Shown: piece after piece, positions 1 through 11,109 of the stretch
Layout of the letters: the number at the start of each line of letters is the position of its first letter
How positions within the stretch are numbered: position 1 is the first letter of the stretch
Assembly: GCA_018883805.1 (NCBI GenBank)
Contig: JAHLFK010000002.1
Location: 16,657-80,656 of the forward strand
Direction of reading: 5' to 3'
Origin: Candidatus Limosilactobacillus merdavium
Lineage (GTDB): Bacteria > Bacillota > Bacilli > Lactobacillales > Lactobacillaceae
Length of the DNA: 64,000 bases
Position numbers and translations under genes: made by a program
The notes under the pieces: model-generated
What the model was told of the DNA's origin: nothing
Databases searched by the model: none
Seen by the model: only the letters and a program-made list of their open reading frames with translations

Positions 1-489
1 TTTGCAGAAATTCAAGAAACTGTAAAGGAAAAAATTCCTGAAGGTTACTTAATGACTGTTCAACGACGGATGATGTTACGGTTAGCTGCGGCAATTACAA
101 TGAAACGTAAGGGCCTTGCTATCTTCAATGGTGAATCACTTGGACAAGTGGCATCACAGACAATGGAGAGTATGCTAGTAATTAACGATGTTACCAACTT
201 ACCTGTTCTCCGGCCAGTCTTGTCTTACGATAAAACTGAAATTATCGATGTTGCTAAAAAGATCGATACATATGATTTATCTATTTTGCCATATGAAGAT
301 TGCTGTACCGTCTTTACCCCACCTTCCCCAAAGACAAAGCCAAATCTGATGAAGACTCGGAAGTACGAGGAACGATTAGATATTGATGCCTTGATTAAAC
401 GGGCACTTGATGGGATTGAAATTACCGAAATTCATTCTGGTGAAGATTTCTTGAACCAAAATGAAGATGTTTTTGCGGAACTTCTTTAA
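1..489 (+). CDS. thiI: tRNA 4-thiouridine synthase/sulfurtransferase ThiI, C-terminal part (5' truncated by window edge)
   Basis: Frame open from position 1; ...[64 protein letters not shown] is typical of ThiI C-termini. Confidence 0.93.
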   Translation, partial: FAEIQETVKEKIPEGYLMTVQRRMMLRLAAAITMKRKGLAIFNGESLGQVASQTMESMLVINDVTNLPVLRPVLSYDKTEIIDVAKKIDTYDLSILPYEDCCTVFTPPSPKTKPNLMKTRKYEERLDIDALIKRALDGIEITEIHSGEDFLNQNEDVFAELL

Positions 490-547
490 ACTTCTGCTTG
501 ACGATGGTTTTTAAATTAGCTATCATACAAACAAATAGTAAATGCGT

Positions 548-775
548 TGACTAAAAGAGTAGTTAAGCTTTTTCTTGGCAGAGAGGAAACGAAAGGTGAA
601 ATGTTTCTAAGAAAGACTTGATGAAAGTAGTTTAGTAGCAATCTAACTGAACTGATAGTAGGTTAGAGCGGTTCATTTTACCGTTATAAAATGACTGAGT
701 GGGATTACATTATTGGTGTAATCTAAAATAGGTGGTACCGCGGAGCTCGTCCTATATCTAGGGCGAGCTTTTTTA
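548..775 (+). promoter_or_regulatory. T-box leader (Val) upstream of valS
   Basis: Stem I motifs AGTA and AGAGAG, GAAA-GTA-G specifier region (GTA = Val), T-box AGGTGGTACCGCG, terminator GCTCGTCCTATATCTAGGGCGAGCTTTTTT, directly before valS. Confidence 0.93.
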
Positions 776-824
776 TTTTCTCAACGCAAGAACTTAATTT
801 CTATTTATTAGAGGAGGACTTCAG

Positions 825-3482
825 ATGAGTACTGAAAAAGAAATGTCCACTAAGTACGATCCAACGGCTGTTGAAGCTGGACGTTACCAATGGTGGATTG
901 ATCAAGGCTTATTTAAGCCTAGTGGTGATAAGAAGGCACATCCATATTCAATCGTTATTCCACCACCGAATGTTACTGGTAAGTTGCACTTGGGTCATGC
1001 CTGGGATACAACTTTGCAGGATATGATTATTCGGCAAAAGCGGATGCAAGGGTATGATGTCTTATGGCTTCCAGGAATGGACCACGCCGGAATCGCAACC
1101 CAAGCTAAGGTTGAAGCACGGTTACGGAAGCAAGGAATTTCTCGTTACGATCTTGGCCGTGAAAAGTTTGTTCAACAAGTATGGGACTGGAAAGACGAAT
1201 ATGCTGATATTATCCATAAGCAATGGGCTAAAATGGGGATTTCAGTTGATTACGATCGTGAACGGTTCACTTTGGATAAGGGATTGAACAAGGCTGTTCG
1301 CAAGGTCTTCGTTGATTTATACAAGAAAGGCTTGATCTACCGGGGAACTTATATTATTAATTGGGATCCTCAAGCACGGACCGCATTGTCTGATATTGAG
1401 GTTATTCACAAAGATGATAAGGGTGCTTTCTACCATGTTAAGTATCCATTTACTGATGGTACTAAGTTCAATGGCAAGGATTACATTGAAATTGCAACTA
1501 CTCGTCCAGAAACCATGTTTGGTGATGAAGCGGTTGCTGTTAACCCTCATGATGAACGGTACAAGGATTTGGTTGGTAAGCATGTTCGTGTACCATTGGT
1601 TGATCGAGAAATCGAAATCATTGCTGATGATTACGTAACTCCTGACTTTGGTACTGGGATGGTTAAAATTACTCCAGCCCATGATCCTAACGACTTTAAG
1701 GTTGGTAAGCGTCATAATCTTCCTGAATTGAACACAATGAATGAAGATGCTTCAATGAATGAAAATGCTGGAAAGTATGAAGGTATGGACCGCTTTGAAG
1801 CTCGTAAAGCAATGGTTAAGGATCTTCAAGATCAAGGTTACATGCTAAAGATTGATCCAATTGTACACTCAGTTGGACATTCAGAACGGACTGGTGTTCA
1901 AGTTGAAGCCCGTCTTTCTACTCAATGGTTTGTTAAGATGAAGCCATTAGCTGAAGCAGCCTTGAAGAACCAAAAGACTGATGATCGTGTTAACTTCATC
2001 CCAGGTCGCTTTGAAAATACCTTCACACAATGGATGGAAAATATTCATGACTGGGTTATTTCTCGTCAATTATGGTGGGGTCACCGGATTCCAGCATGGT
2101 ACAACAAGAAGACCGGCGAAGTTTATGTTGGCATGGAAGCACCAAAAGATGCTGAAAACTGGGAACAAGATAAGGACGTATTGGATACTTGGTTCTCCAG
2201 TGCCCTTTGGCCATTCTCAACAATGGGCTGGCCAGACACTGATGCACCTGACTACAAGCGTTACTTCCCAACTAACACATTAGTTACTGGTTATGACATT
2301 ATCTTCTTCTGGGTTTCTCGGATGATTTTCCAATCACTCGAATTTACAGGTAAGGCACCATTTAAGAATGTTTTACTTCACGGTTTAATTCGTGATGAGC
2401 AAGGTCGGAAGATGAGTAAGTCACTTGGTAACGGGATTGATCCAATGGACGTTATTAAGAAGTACGGTGTCGATGCGCTACGGTGGTTCTTAATTACTGG
2501 TTCAACTCCTGGTCAAGATATCCGGTTCAGTTACACCAAGATGGATGCGGCTTGGAACTTCATCAACAAGATTTGGAATGCTAGTCGTTATGTAATTATG
2601 AATCTTGGCGACATGCCTGCACCAGTTCTTCCTGATAAGGATAAGTGGGACTTAGCTGATCGGTGGATTTTGAGTCGCTTGAACGCCACTGTTAAGCAAG
2701 TTAGTGATCAGTTTGAAAAGTTTGAATTTGGTGAAGCTGGTCGAGCACTTTATAACTTCATCTGGAATGATTTCTGTGACTGGTATATTGAAATGACCAA
2801 GGAGAAACTCAACAACGGTTCTGATGAAGAAAAGGCCAACACCAAGAACATTCTTGGCTACGTACTTGATCAAATCCTCAAGCTGATGCACCCAATTATG
2901 CCATTTGTTACTGAAAAGCTTTGGCAATCAATGCCACATGAGGGTAAGTCCATCATGGTTGCCAAGTACCCAGTCGCTCATGACGAATTTGATGATGAAA
3001 CTGCTACTGAACAAATGAATCACTTGATTGAGTTGATTACTGCTGTTCGGAATATTCGAAATAAGGCCAATGCACCAATGTCAAAGCCAGTTGATTTAAT
3101 CATTAAGGTTGAAAATGATCATCTTGGTGACATCTTCAAGGCAAACGAAGATTACATCGATCGTTTCTGTCATCCAGAAAAGTTAACTATTGGTACTGAC
3201 GTTGAAACACCAAAGTTAGCTTTGTCAGGAATTATTACCGGAGCAGAAGTTGACATCCCAATGGCTGAATTGGTTGACCTCGACAAAGAACGTGCACGGA
3301 TGAAGAAGGAAATCGAAAGCCTTGAAAAAGAAGTTCAACGTTCAGAAAAGAAGTTAGGTAACGAAAACTTTGTTAAGAATGCTCCAGAAAAGGTTGTTGA
3401 AGAAGAACGAACTAAGGCTAAGGAATGGCAACAAAAGCTTGATGCTGCTAAGGATCGTTTAGATTCACTTCAAGAAGCCTAG
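825..3482 (+). CDS. valS: Valyl-tRNA synthetase
   Basis: 885 aa; [27 protein letters not shown]-terminal coiled coil. Confidence 0.98.
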   Translation: MSTEKEMSTKYDPTAVEAGRYQWWIDQGLFKPSGDKKAHPYSIVIPPPNVTGKLHLGHAWDTTLQDMIIRQKRMQGYDVLWLPGMDHAGIATQAKVEARLRKQGISRYDLGREKFVQQVWDWKDEYADIIHKQWAKMGISVDYDRERFTLDKGLNKAVRKVFVDLYKKGLIYRGTYIINWDPQARTALSDIEVIHKDDKGAFYHVKYPFTDGTKFNGKDYIEIATTRPETMFGDEAVAVNPHDERYKDLVGKHVRVPLVDREIEIIADDYVTPDFGTGMVKITPAHDPNDFKVGKRHNLPELNTMNEDASMNENAGKYEGMDRFEARKAMVKDLQDQGYMLKIDPIVHSVGHSERTGVQVEARLSTQWFVKMKPLAEAALKNQKTDDRVNFIPGRFENTFTQWMENIHDWVISRQLWWGHRIPAWYNKKTGEVYVGMEAPKDAENWEQDKDVLDTWFSSALWPFSTMGWPDTDAPDYKRYFPTNTLVTGYDIIFFWVSRMIFQSLEFTGKAPFKNVLLHGLIRDEQGRKMSKSLGNGIDPMDVIKKYGVDALRWFLITGSTPGQDIRFSYTKMDAAWNFINKIWNASRYVIMNLGDMPAPVLPDKDKWDLADRWILSRLNATVKQVSDQFEKFEFGEAGRALYNFIWNDFCDWYIEMTKEKLNNGSDEEKANTKNILGYVLDQILKLMHPIMPFVTEKLWQSMPHEGKSIMVAKYPVAHDEFDDETATEQMNHLIELITAVRNIRNKANAPMSKPVDLIIKVENDHLGDIFKANEDYIDRFCHPEKLTIGTDVETPKLALSGIITGAEVDIPMAELVDLDKERARMKKEIESLEKEVQRSEKKLGNENFVKNAPEKVVEEERTKAKEWQQKLDAAKDRLDSLQEA

Positions 3483-3503
3483 AGGATAATAGAGTAATTA
3501 ACA

Positions 3504-3538
3504 AAAAGAGTATGATAAATTCATCATACTCTTTTTTT
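3504..3538 (+). terminator. Rho-independent terminator after valS
   Basis: AAAGAGTATGAT-AAATTC-ATCATACTCTTTTTTT. Confidence 0.9.
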
Positions 3539-3641
3539 GATCTTAATTTTTTTAGAATCAAATATCATTTGATAAGACGCGTAATACAGCGGAATCAAGC
3601 GATCCTATTTAAGAAAAAGGTAAAATAATTAGGAATAAAAA

Positions 3642-3670
3642 TTGTAATTACTTATCAACAGTATTATGAT
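3642..3670 (+). promoter_or_regulatory. Candidate sigma-A promoter of cyd operon
   Basis: TTGTAA - 17 nt - TATGAT. Confidence 0.5.
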
Positions 3671-3680
3671 TGTAATTGAA

Positions 3681-3701
3681 TGAAACACGGTAACGGTTTC
3701 A
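3681..3701 (+). promoter_or_regulatory. Candidate cre (CcpA) site upstream of cydA
   Basis: TGAAACACGGTAACGGTTTCA; the reverse complement reads TGAAACCGTTACCG, close to the cre consensus TGWAARCGYTWNCW. Confidence 0.6.
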
Positions 3702-3734
3702 CGTTTATTACTTCATTGGAGGGAGGCTTTTATT

Positions 3735-5150
3735 ATGAGTATTCTTAGTCTTGCGCGATTTCAATTTGCGATGACTACGGTGTACCACTTTTTCTTTGTT
3801 CCATTCACAATTGGAACGGGGTTCGTTGTAGCCATTATGGAATCAATGTATATTCATACTAAGAATGAATCATATAAAAAAATGACAAAGTTCTGGGGAA
3901 ACATTTTTCTCCTGAGTTTTGCTGTTGGTGTTGTTACAGGAATTATTCAAGAATTCCAATTTGGGATGAACTGGTCTGATTATTCACGGTTTATGGGTGA
4001 TATCTTTGGTGCCCCATTAGCCTTGGAAGCTTTGCTATCATTCTTTATTGAATCTACATTTATTGGTCTCTGGGTATTTACTTGGGATAAGGTAAAACCA
4101 GGACTCCATGCATTCTTTATTTGGATGACTTGTTTTGGTTCCTTGACTTCTGCTTTGTGGATTTTAACCGCTAACTCATTTATGCAACACCCAGTTGGTT
4201 ACGAAATCCGTAACGGACGGGCAGAAATGGTTAACTTTGGTGCCTTACTAAAGAACCCTCAATTATGGTTCGAATATGGGCACGTAATTTTGAATGCATT
4301 GATGATGGGTGCAGTTATTTTTGCTGGGTTGACTGCTTTTCAACTTTTGAAGAAGAAGAACATTTCAACTGAAGCACAAACAATTTACAAGAAGACAATG
4401 CGTCTTAGCTTGTGGATCTCATTAATCTTTGCAGTCTTTGGCTTAGTCCTTGGTGATCTTCAAATGCAATACTTGGTTAAAGAACAACCAATGAAGTTTG
4501 CTGCAACTGAAGATGTTTATACTACAACTGGTAAGCATGCACCATGGACAATCGTTGGTATTGCTAACACTAGGGAACACAAGGTTCAAAATAATATTGA
4601 TGTTCCATATGCATTAAGTATTTTAACTTATCACAAGACTTCTGGTGCCGTTACCGGGATGAATGAATTAAATGCTCAATATAAACAAAAGTATGGTAAG
4701 AATATTGATTACTATCCACCAGTAAATACCTTGTTCTATAGCTTCCGGATTATGTGTGCAATTTCTGCTTGGATTATCTTAGTTTCATTCGTTGGCTTAA
4801 TTATGAGTCGACCAAAGTCAGAATCGTTGTACAAGCATAAGTGGACGTTATGGGTACTTGGCTTAACGACATTCCTTCCATTTATTGGTAATACAGCTGG
4901 TTGGTTTGTTACTGAATTCGGTCGTGTTCCTTGGACTGTTTACGGTCTCTTTACCATTCAACAAAGTGTTTCACCAAATGTCTCTGCAGCATCATTGTTG
5001 ACTTCTAACATTATTTACTTCTTGCTGTTTACTACATTGGCAATTACTTTGATTGGTTTAATTGTTCGGGAATTAAGAAAGGATCCAACTCAGGTTATTG
5101 AGCCTAAGTTTAAGAAGGTCCTCGATCCATTTGATAAGGAGGCGTTCTAA
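3735..5150 (+). CDS. cydA: Cytochrome bd ubiquinol oxidase subunit I
   Basis: 471 aa; RFQFAMTTVYHFFFVPFTIG, GRVPWTVYGL. Confidence 0.97.
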   Translation: MSILSLARFQFAMTTVYHFFFVPFTIGTGFVVAIMESMYIHTKNESYKKMTKFWGNIFLLSFAVGVVTGIIQEFQFGMNWSDYSRFMGDIFGAPLALEALLSFFIESTFIGLWVFTWDKVKPGLHAFFIWMTCFGSLTSALWILTANSFMQHPVGYEIRNGRAEMVNFGALLKNPQLWFEYGHVILNALMMGAVIFAGLTAFQLLKKKNISTEAQTIYKKTMRLSLWISLIFAVFGLVLGDLQMQYLVKEQPMKFAATEDVYTTTGKHAPWTIVGIANTREHKVQNNIDVPYALSILTYHKTSGAVTGMNELNAQYKQKYGKNIDYYPPVNTLFYSFRIMCAISAWIILVSFVGLIMSRPKSESLYKHKWTLWVLGLTTFLPFIGNTAGWFVTEFGRVPWTVYGLFTIQQSVSPNVSAASLLTSNIIYFLLFTTLAITLIGLIVRELRKDPTQVIEPKFKKVLDPFDKEAF

Positions 5151-6167
5151 ATGAGTTTTCTCCAATTATTGTGGTTCATTTTGATTGGCGTACTCTTTGC
5201 GGGCTTCTTCTTCCTTGATGGATTTGATTACGGTGTTGGAATGGCAACTGTAACATTAAGTAGTGATGAAGCTGAACGTGATCAAATGGTTCGGACAATC
5301 GGACCTGTTTGGGACGGTAATGAAGTTTGGTTAATTACAGCTGGTGGGGCAATGTTTGCTTCATTCCCTTACTGGTATGCAAGTTTGTTCAGTGGCTACT
5401 ACCTGATTTTGATGTTAGTCCTCGTTGGCTTAATTATCCGTGGTGTATCATTCGAGTTCCGTGCTAAGAGCCCAATGCCACGTAAACGGATTTGGGACTT
5501 TGCATTAGGACTTGGTAGTTTTATGGCACCATTCTTCCTTGGAATTATGTTCATTAGTATGATCCAAGGAATGCCAATTGATGCTAATGGTAACTTCCAT
5601 GCAACCTTCTTCGATTACATTAACTGGTTCTCAGTTGTTGGTGGGGTTGCATTAACTCTGCTGACCTACCTTCACGGATTGAATTACATCGCATTAAAGA
5701 CTGTTGGTGATATTCGTCAACGGGCTAACAATGTTGCTCAATTCTTATACTGGGTTCTTTACGTTGGATTGGTTGTCTTCGCATTGATGTTAATCTTTAT
5801 GACTGACTTCATGAAGGTTCACCCAGTCGCAACAATTACTATGTTGGTTGTAATGGTTGTTCTGACAATTATTGCTCACGCAGCTGCTATTATAGGAAAA
5901 GAACTTACTGCATTTATTTCCAGTGGTTTAACCTTAGTTGCATTGGTTGCATTATTGTTTATCGGCTTATTCCCACGGGTATTGATTAGCTCAATTAGCC
6001 CACGTTATGACCTCTTAATTCAAAATGCATCATCAACTCAGTACACATTGACAGTAATGACAATTGCTACATGCTGCTTATTGCCATTTGTTCTTGCTTA
6101 TACAATCTGGGCATACTGGATCTTCCGTAAGCGGATTACAATGCCAGTAGTTACGGAGGCTAAGTAA
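5151..6167 (+). CDS. cydB: Cytochrome bd oxidase subunit II
   Basis: LDGFDYGVGM, VWDGNEVWLITAGGAMFASFP. Confidence 0.97.
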   Translation: MSFLQLLWFILIGVLFAGFFFLDGFDYGVGMATVTLSSDEAERDQMVRTIGPVWDGNEVWLITAGGAMFASFPYWYASLFSGYYLILMLVLVGLIIRGVSFEFRAKSPMPRKRIWDFALGLGSFMAPFFLGIMFISMIQGMPIDANGNFHATFFDYINWFSVVGGVALTLLTYLHGLNYIALKTVGDIRQRANNVAQFLYWVLYVGLVVFALMLIFMTDFMKVHPVATITMLVVMVVLTIIAHAAAIIGKELTAFISSGLTLVALVALLFIGLFPRVLISSISPRYDLLIQNASSTQYTLTVMTIATCCLLPFVLAYTIWAYWIFRKRITMPVVTEAK

Positions 6168-6172
6168 GTATT

Positions 6173-7891
6173 ATGATTGATCGATTACTCTTCACACTAA
6201 AGGGGAGCAAGCAGATCATGATAAAGCTTGTAGGGTTTTACGTCCTACAAGCTTTTCTTATCATTGGTCAAGCGATTTCGCTAGCATCACTATTAACTAA
6301 TTTGTGGCAGGGTCACCCGCTGCAAAAGGAATTTGGCTGGTTACTCGGATTTGCAGGTTGTTTTATCGGAAGACATATCATTAATTGGTGTGATACCGTC
6401 CTTCTTGACAATTATGCCCGTACCACTGCTCTGGCTTTGCGTCAGCAGTTATTGGTTAAGCTCTTCAAATTAGGCCCACAATTAGTACAACAACAAGGAA
6501 CAGGAAATATTGTTACCTTGACACTAGATGGGATTTCTGAAGTCGAGAACTACATTAACCTACTATTTAGTAAGTTTGTCAGCATGATGGTTATTCCAGT
6601 GATGCTATTAATTGTTGCTTTTTACTTAGACTGGATCTCGGGATTAGTAATGCTCCTCGTTTACCCGTTGATTATTTTGTTCATGATTATTCTAGGGTAC
6701 GCAGCAAAAGCTAAAGCAGATCGTCAATATGCTAGTTTTCAAATGCTGTCAAACCACTTTATCGATTCGCTACGAGGGATTGATACCTTAAAATACTTTG
6801 GCCTGAGTAAACGCTATTCAAAAAGTATTTTTCGTTCTAGTGAACGTTTCCGCAAGTCAACAATGAGTGTGATTCGGGTGGCAATGTTATCTACGTTTGC
6901 CCTTGATTTCTTCACAACCTTATCAATCGCAGTGTTGGCAGTTTTTCTTGGCTTACGATTGATTAATGGCCACTTGCTTTTATTCCCGGCTTTAGGGATC
7001 TTGATTTTAGCTCCAGAGTACTTCATGCCAATTCGTAATTTTGCAAATGATTACCATGCAACCCTTAATGGAAAGAACTCCTTCCATGCTGTGGAAAAAA
7101 TTCTCAATGAAGAAGTTCCTCCTGAACCACATGTTGATATTCAACAGTGGCAAGAAGATAGTCAGCTTGACTTAACAAATGTTGAATTTCAGTATCCACA
7201 TGGTAGTCATCTAAAGCCAATTAACTTAAAACTTAAAGGCTTCCAAAAGGTTGGCATAGTTGGAATGAGTGGTGCTGGGAAGACAACGTTAATTAACCTT
7301 CTCAGTGGCTTCCTTCAACCAACAGCCGGTCAAATCAAAATTCAAAATCAAGAAGTTGCATCCTTAAACATTAAGGATTGGCAGAAACAAATTATTTATA
7401 TTCCTCAAGATCCATATATCTTTGATGATACCTTGAGAAATAACATTAGTTTCTATACTCCAAATGTTAGTCAAGAAAAGATAGACCAAGCGGTAGAAAT
7501 TGTTGGTCTTACTGAACTAGTCCACGAGTTGCCAGATGGATTAGATACTCTAATTGGAAAAGGTCACCGTCAATTAAGTGGTGGTCAGGCGCAACGAATC
7601 GCTTTAGCTCGGGCATTCTTGGATCAGTCACGACGAATCTTAATTCTTGATGAACCAACTGCCCACCTTGATATTGAAACTGAACTAGAACTAAAAGAAC
7701 GGATGATTCCGATCATGAAAGACAGGTTAGTTCTCTTTGCTACCCACCGTCTTCACTGGATGAGGCAAATGGATCATATTGTGGTTATGAAACACGGTCA
7801 GGTAATTGAACAGGGAACCTACGATCAACTAATGGCCAAACCAGGTTACTTTAATGATTTAATATTCGATCGGGCTAAGGAGGGAGAATAA
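6173..7891 (+). CDS. cydD: ABC transporter CydD (cytochrome bd assembly)
   Basis: ABC transmembrane domain plus Walker A GMSGAGKTT and LSGGQAQRIALARA; position after cydAB. Confidence 0.93.
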   Translation: MIDRLLFTLKGSKQIMIKLVGFYVLQAFLIIGQAISLASLLTNLWQGHPLQKEFGWLLGFAGCFIGRHIINWCDTVLLDNYARTTALALRQQLLVKLFKLGPQLVQQQGTGNIVTLTLDGISEVENYINLLFSKFVSMMVIPVMLLIVAFYLDWISGLVMLLVYPLIILFMIILGYAAKAKADRQYASFQMLSNHFIDSLRGIDTLKYFGLSKRYSKSIFRSSERFRKSTMSVIRVAMLSTFALDFFTTLSIAVLAVFLGLRLINGHLLLFPALGILILAPEYFMPIRNFANDYHATLNGKNSFHAVEKILNEEVPPEPHVDIQQWQEDSQLDLTNVEFQYPHGSHLKPINLKLKGFQKVGIVGMSGAGKTTLINLLSGFLQPTAGQIKIQNQEVASLNIKDWQKQIIYIPQDPYIFDDTLRNNISFYTPNVSQEKIDQAVEIVGLTELVHELPDGLDTLIGKGHRQLSGGQAQRIALARAFLDQSRRILILDEPTAHLDIETELELKERMIPIMKDRLVLFATHRLHWMRQMDHIVVMKHGQVIEQGTYDQLMAKPGYFNDLIFDRAKEGE

Positions 7892-9630
7892 TGAGTAAAA
7901 TACCTTTATTAAAAGCTCTCCGTCATGATCGCTGGGTTCGACCTTTCTTAAGAAAGTATCGGTGGACATTAACATTAGCAATTTTACTTGGTATTTTAAC
8001 CTTTGTTTGTGCTGATGGACTAATGTTTACTGCAGGGTACCTGATTAGTAAGTGTGCCACGATGCCATTTAACATCTTACTTGTCTATGTACCAATTGTT
8101 TTAACTCGTGCTTTTGGAATTTTTCGACCAGTTTTTCACTATGCAGAACGTTTAACTAGTCATAACTGGGTTTTAAAAATGACCTCAGTGTTCCGGAAAA
8201 AGTTATATAACTCATTGGAAAAAGATGCAGTGTTTTTCAATAGTAAGTACCGAATCGGTGATATTTTAGGATTGCTTTCTGAGGATGTTGCCCATATTCA
8301 AAACCTGTACTTGAGAACAATTTTCCCAATGTTGGTAGCTTCCGGTTTGTACCTCATTATCGTGATTGCCTTAGGTGCTTTAACTCCCTGGATGGGTCTC
8401 CTAATGCTGTTACTATTTGGATTGATTATTTTTGGAATCCCTGTCTGGTCAATCCTGGTTAACGGTGCGCGTCAGGAACAGGAAAAACAAGCAACTAATA
8501 AGCTATATTCAGATTTAACGGATAATGTTATGGGAATTACTGACTGGATTCTCTCTGGAAATTCAGCAAAGTATATTCGCCGTCACGACACTCATGAACA
8601 GAAATTGATGAGTTCGCAAAAGGCAATGCATCGGTTTAATAACTTCCGTGACTTCCTCCTTCAAATGGTAATTCTCTTAATAATTATTTCCTTAGTTGTT
8701 TGGGGATCCTATCGTTTCGGTGGTCACTGGGGCGCTAACTGGATTGCAGCATTTGTTCTTTGCGTATTCCCGTTAGATGAAGCACTAGTAGGTTTGCCAG
8801 CTGCTGCACAGCAAACCAATGTCTACACGGATTCGTTGGTACGGTTAAACAATTTGCCACAGACAAGTAAAGAGAAGGCAACTGCTCCTCAAATTGAGGC
8901 TCCTTACCAAATTAAGGTTTCAGATGTTAGTTTTAGGTATAGTCCAGATACGAGGCTAATCTTGCAACACTTAAACCTAGATATTCAACCTGGAGAAAAA
9001 TTGGCTATTCTTGGTCGGAGTGGTGCTGGTAAAAGTACTTTAGCAAGCTTAATTCGTGGAGATCTTAAACCAAGTGATGGTCAAATTACTCTGAATGGCG
9101 AACCAACGAGTTCATTTGGTGATCAAATTGCCGATTATATTGGTGTAGTTCACCAGTCTCCATATCTGTTTAATACGACCGTGTTGAATAATATTCGATT
9201 GGGAAATGAAGAAGCTACTGAAGATGATGTTTGGGACGTCCTTAAACGTGTCGGCCTGGAGAAAAAGGTTCAACAGTTACCTGAAGGCTTAAATACTAAG
9301 ATCGGGGAAGCTGGATCAATCTTTTCAGGCGGTGAACGTCACCGGCTTTCATTAGCACGAATTTTGTTGAAGAACGTGCCAATTGTTATTTTGGATGAAC
9401 CAACTGTTGGTCTTGATCCGTTAACAGAGCAACAGGTTATCGATACCTTTATAAATGAACTAGAGGGAAAGACACTCATCTGGATTACCCACCATTTACA
9501 AGGAATTGAAGCAATGGATCAAGTTGTCTTTATTGAAGATGGTAAAATATCAATGAGCGGTACTCCGCAAGAATTGTGGGAAAATAATTCTCATTATCAG
9601 AAGCTTAAAAAAGCTGATCAAGGATTGTAA
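7891..9630 (+). CDS. cydC: ABC transporter CydC
   Basis: Walker A GRSGAGKST, FSGGERHRLSLARI; overlaps cydD stop. Confidence 0.93.
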   Translation: MSKIPLLKALRHDRWVRPFLRKYRWTLTLAILLGILTFVCADGLMFTAGYLISKCATMPFNILLVYVPIVLTRAFGIFRPVFHYAERLTSHNWVLKMTSVFRKKLYNSLEKDAVFFNSKYRIGDILGLLSEDVAHIQNLYLRTIFPMLVASGLYLIIVIALGALTPWMGLLMLLLFGLIIFGIPVWSILVNGARQEQEKQATNKLYSDLTDNVMGITDWILSGNSAKYIRRHDTHEQKLMSSQKAMHRFNNFRDFLLQMVILLIIISLVVWGSYRFGGHWGANWIAAFVLCVFPLDEALVGLPAAAQQTNVYTDSLVRLNNLPQTSKEKATAPQIEAPYQIKVSDVSFRYSPDTRLILQHLNLDIQPGEKLAILGRSGAGKSTLASLIRGDLKPSDGQITLNGEPTSSFGDQIADYIGVVHQSPYLFNTTVLNNIRLGNEEATEDDVWDVLKRVGLEKKVQQLPEGLNTKIGEAGSIFSGGERHRLSLARILLKNVPIVILDEPTVGLDPLTEQQVIDTFINELEGKTLIWITHHLQGIEAMDQVVFIEDGKISMSGTPQELWENNSHYQKLKKADQGL

Positions 9631-9692
9631 AAAAGAAGAATAAATTTACTAATAATGTTTTATACTAATAAGTAAGTAGGGGATGAATTATT

Positions 9693-10910
9693 ATGAAGAA
9701 GATCGTTGTATTAGGTGCCGGATACGCTGGCCTAAAGACAGTTGTCCTCCTTCAAAAGAAATTGAAGGGCGAAGGTAGGATCGTGTTGGTTGATCGGAAT
9801 ACTTATCACTATGAAGCAACCGATCTCCATGAAGTTGCTGCAGGGAACGTTCCTCCTGCAAAGATTTCTTACCAAGCTAGTGATTTGATTAATTCAAAAG
9901 TAACTACTTTTATTCAAGATGAAGTTGTAAAGATTAACCCAGACGATAAGACGGTTGAATTAGCTCATCGTGAACAACTCTTAGACTATGATTACTGTGT
10001 TGTTAGTCTTGGCTTTACTTCTGAAACCTTCGGAATTGAAGGGGCAAAAGAAAATGCTCTGCAAATGACCAATGTTAAGGAAGCTCTTGAAATCCACAGT
10101 CATATTATTGATAAGATGAAGGATTACAAGATTACCAAGAACCCTGACGATTTAAAGATCATTGTTTGTGGTGCCGGTTTTACTGGGATCGAATTAGCAG
10201 GGGCCTTAGTAGATGCTCGTCCACGCTATGCCCAAATTGCTGGCGTTCAACCAGAAGATATTCAAATTTACCTTATTGAAGCATCTGAACGGTTACTCCC
10301 AATGTTTAATCAAGACTTAGCCGATTATGGAATTAATTTAGTTAAGAAGTTAGGCGTTCATTTGTACACTAGTTGCTTAATTTCACGGATTAAGCCAAGC
10401 ACTGTTATTTACCAACATGGTCGTGGTAATGGTGATGAATCTATGACAGCTGGAACTATTATTTGGACAACCGGTGTTAGTGGTAGTCCGGTAATGGCTG
10501 AATCTGGCTTTAATGAACGTCGTGGTCGGGTTGTCGTTACTGACCACTTGAACGATCCAGATCACGATGATCTTTACATTATCGGGGATGTTGCCGCAGT
10601 TATGGCTCCAGGTTCACCACGTCCATACCCAACAACAGCTCAGTTGGCTCTTTCAATGGCAGATTATGTAGCTGAAGACTTAACGGATCGGATCCGTAAG
10701 GGCGAACGTGCAAGCGAACCATACACATACAAGTCACTTGGTACTGTTGCTTCTGTTGGTAACACCCGTGGCTTCGGTGTTGCAATGGGACACGAAGTTA
10801 AGGGATACCCTGGTTCATTCATGAAGAAGATGATTGCAAACCGTTCGCTTCTTGAAGTCGGTGGCTTGAAGGAACTCTTTGCCAAGGGTCGTTTCGATTT
10901 GTATCACTAG
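9693..10910 (+). CDS. ndh: Type II NADH dehydrogenase
   Basis: 405 aa; KKIVVLGAGYAGLKT, second dinucleotide site VCGAGFTGIELAG, YIIGDVAA, PYPTTAQLA. Confidence 0.9.
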   Translation: MKKIVVLGAGYAGLKTVVLLQKKLKGEGRIVLVDRNTYHYEATDLHEVAAGNVPPAKISYQASDLINSKVTTFIQDEVVKINPDDKTVELAHREQLLDYDYCVVSLGFTSETFGIEGAKENALQMTNVKEALEIHSHIIDKMKDYKITKNPDDLKIIVCGAGFTGIELAGALVDARPRYAQIAGVQPEDIQIYLIEASERLLPMFNQDLADYGINLVKKLGVHLYTSCLISRIKPSTVIYQHGRGNGDESMTAGTIIWTTGVSGSPVMAESGFNERRGRVVVTDHLNDPDHDDLYIIGDVAAVMAPGSPRPYPTTAQLALSMADYVAEDLTDRIRKGERASEPYTYKSLGTVASVGNTRGFGVAMGHEVKGYPGSFMKKMIANRSLLEVGGLKELFAKGRFDLYH

Positions 10911-10960
10911 AATAAAATCGCGGAAGACGGGAAAGTTCGTTAGTCCGCAATGAATTTAAT

Positions 10961-11004
10961 AAGGTCGTTAGTGCTTAGTACTTAGCAAACACTAACGGCC
11001 TTTT
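10961..11004 (+). terminator. Terminator after ndh
   Basis: AAGGTCGTTAGTG...CACTAACGGCCTTTT. Confidence 0.85.
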
Positions 11005-11109
11005 AAATATCGACGTGCTATAATCGTATCGATAATAGTTGTCAAAGGATCATTAAAATACCAAAGAGATCGAGTTAGTTTTCATTCTCTTTGAAGCAGT
11101 TAGGGGAAA

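Noticed and set aside
1317-1715. Minus-strand ORF (132 aa) inside valS
   Set aside because: Antisense to a clearly conserved valS frame; no SD and no recognisable protein features; other short antisense or alternate-frame ORFs in the track (e.g. 2056-2271, 10600-10785, 21810-22070, 39827-40045, 41156-41407) were rejected for the same reason
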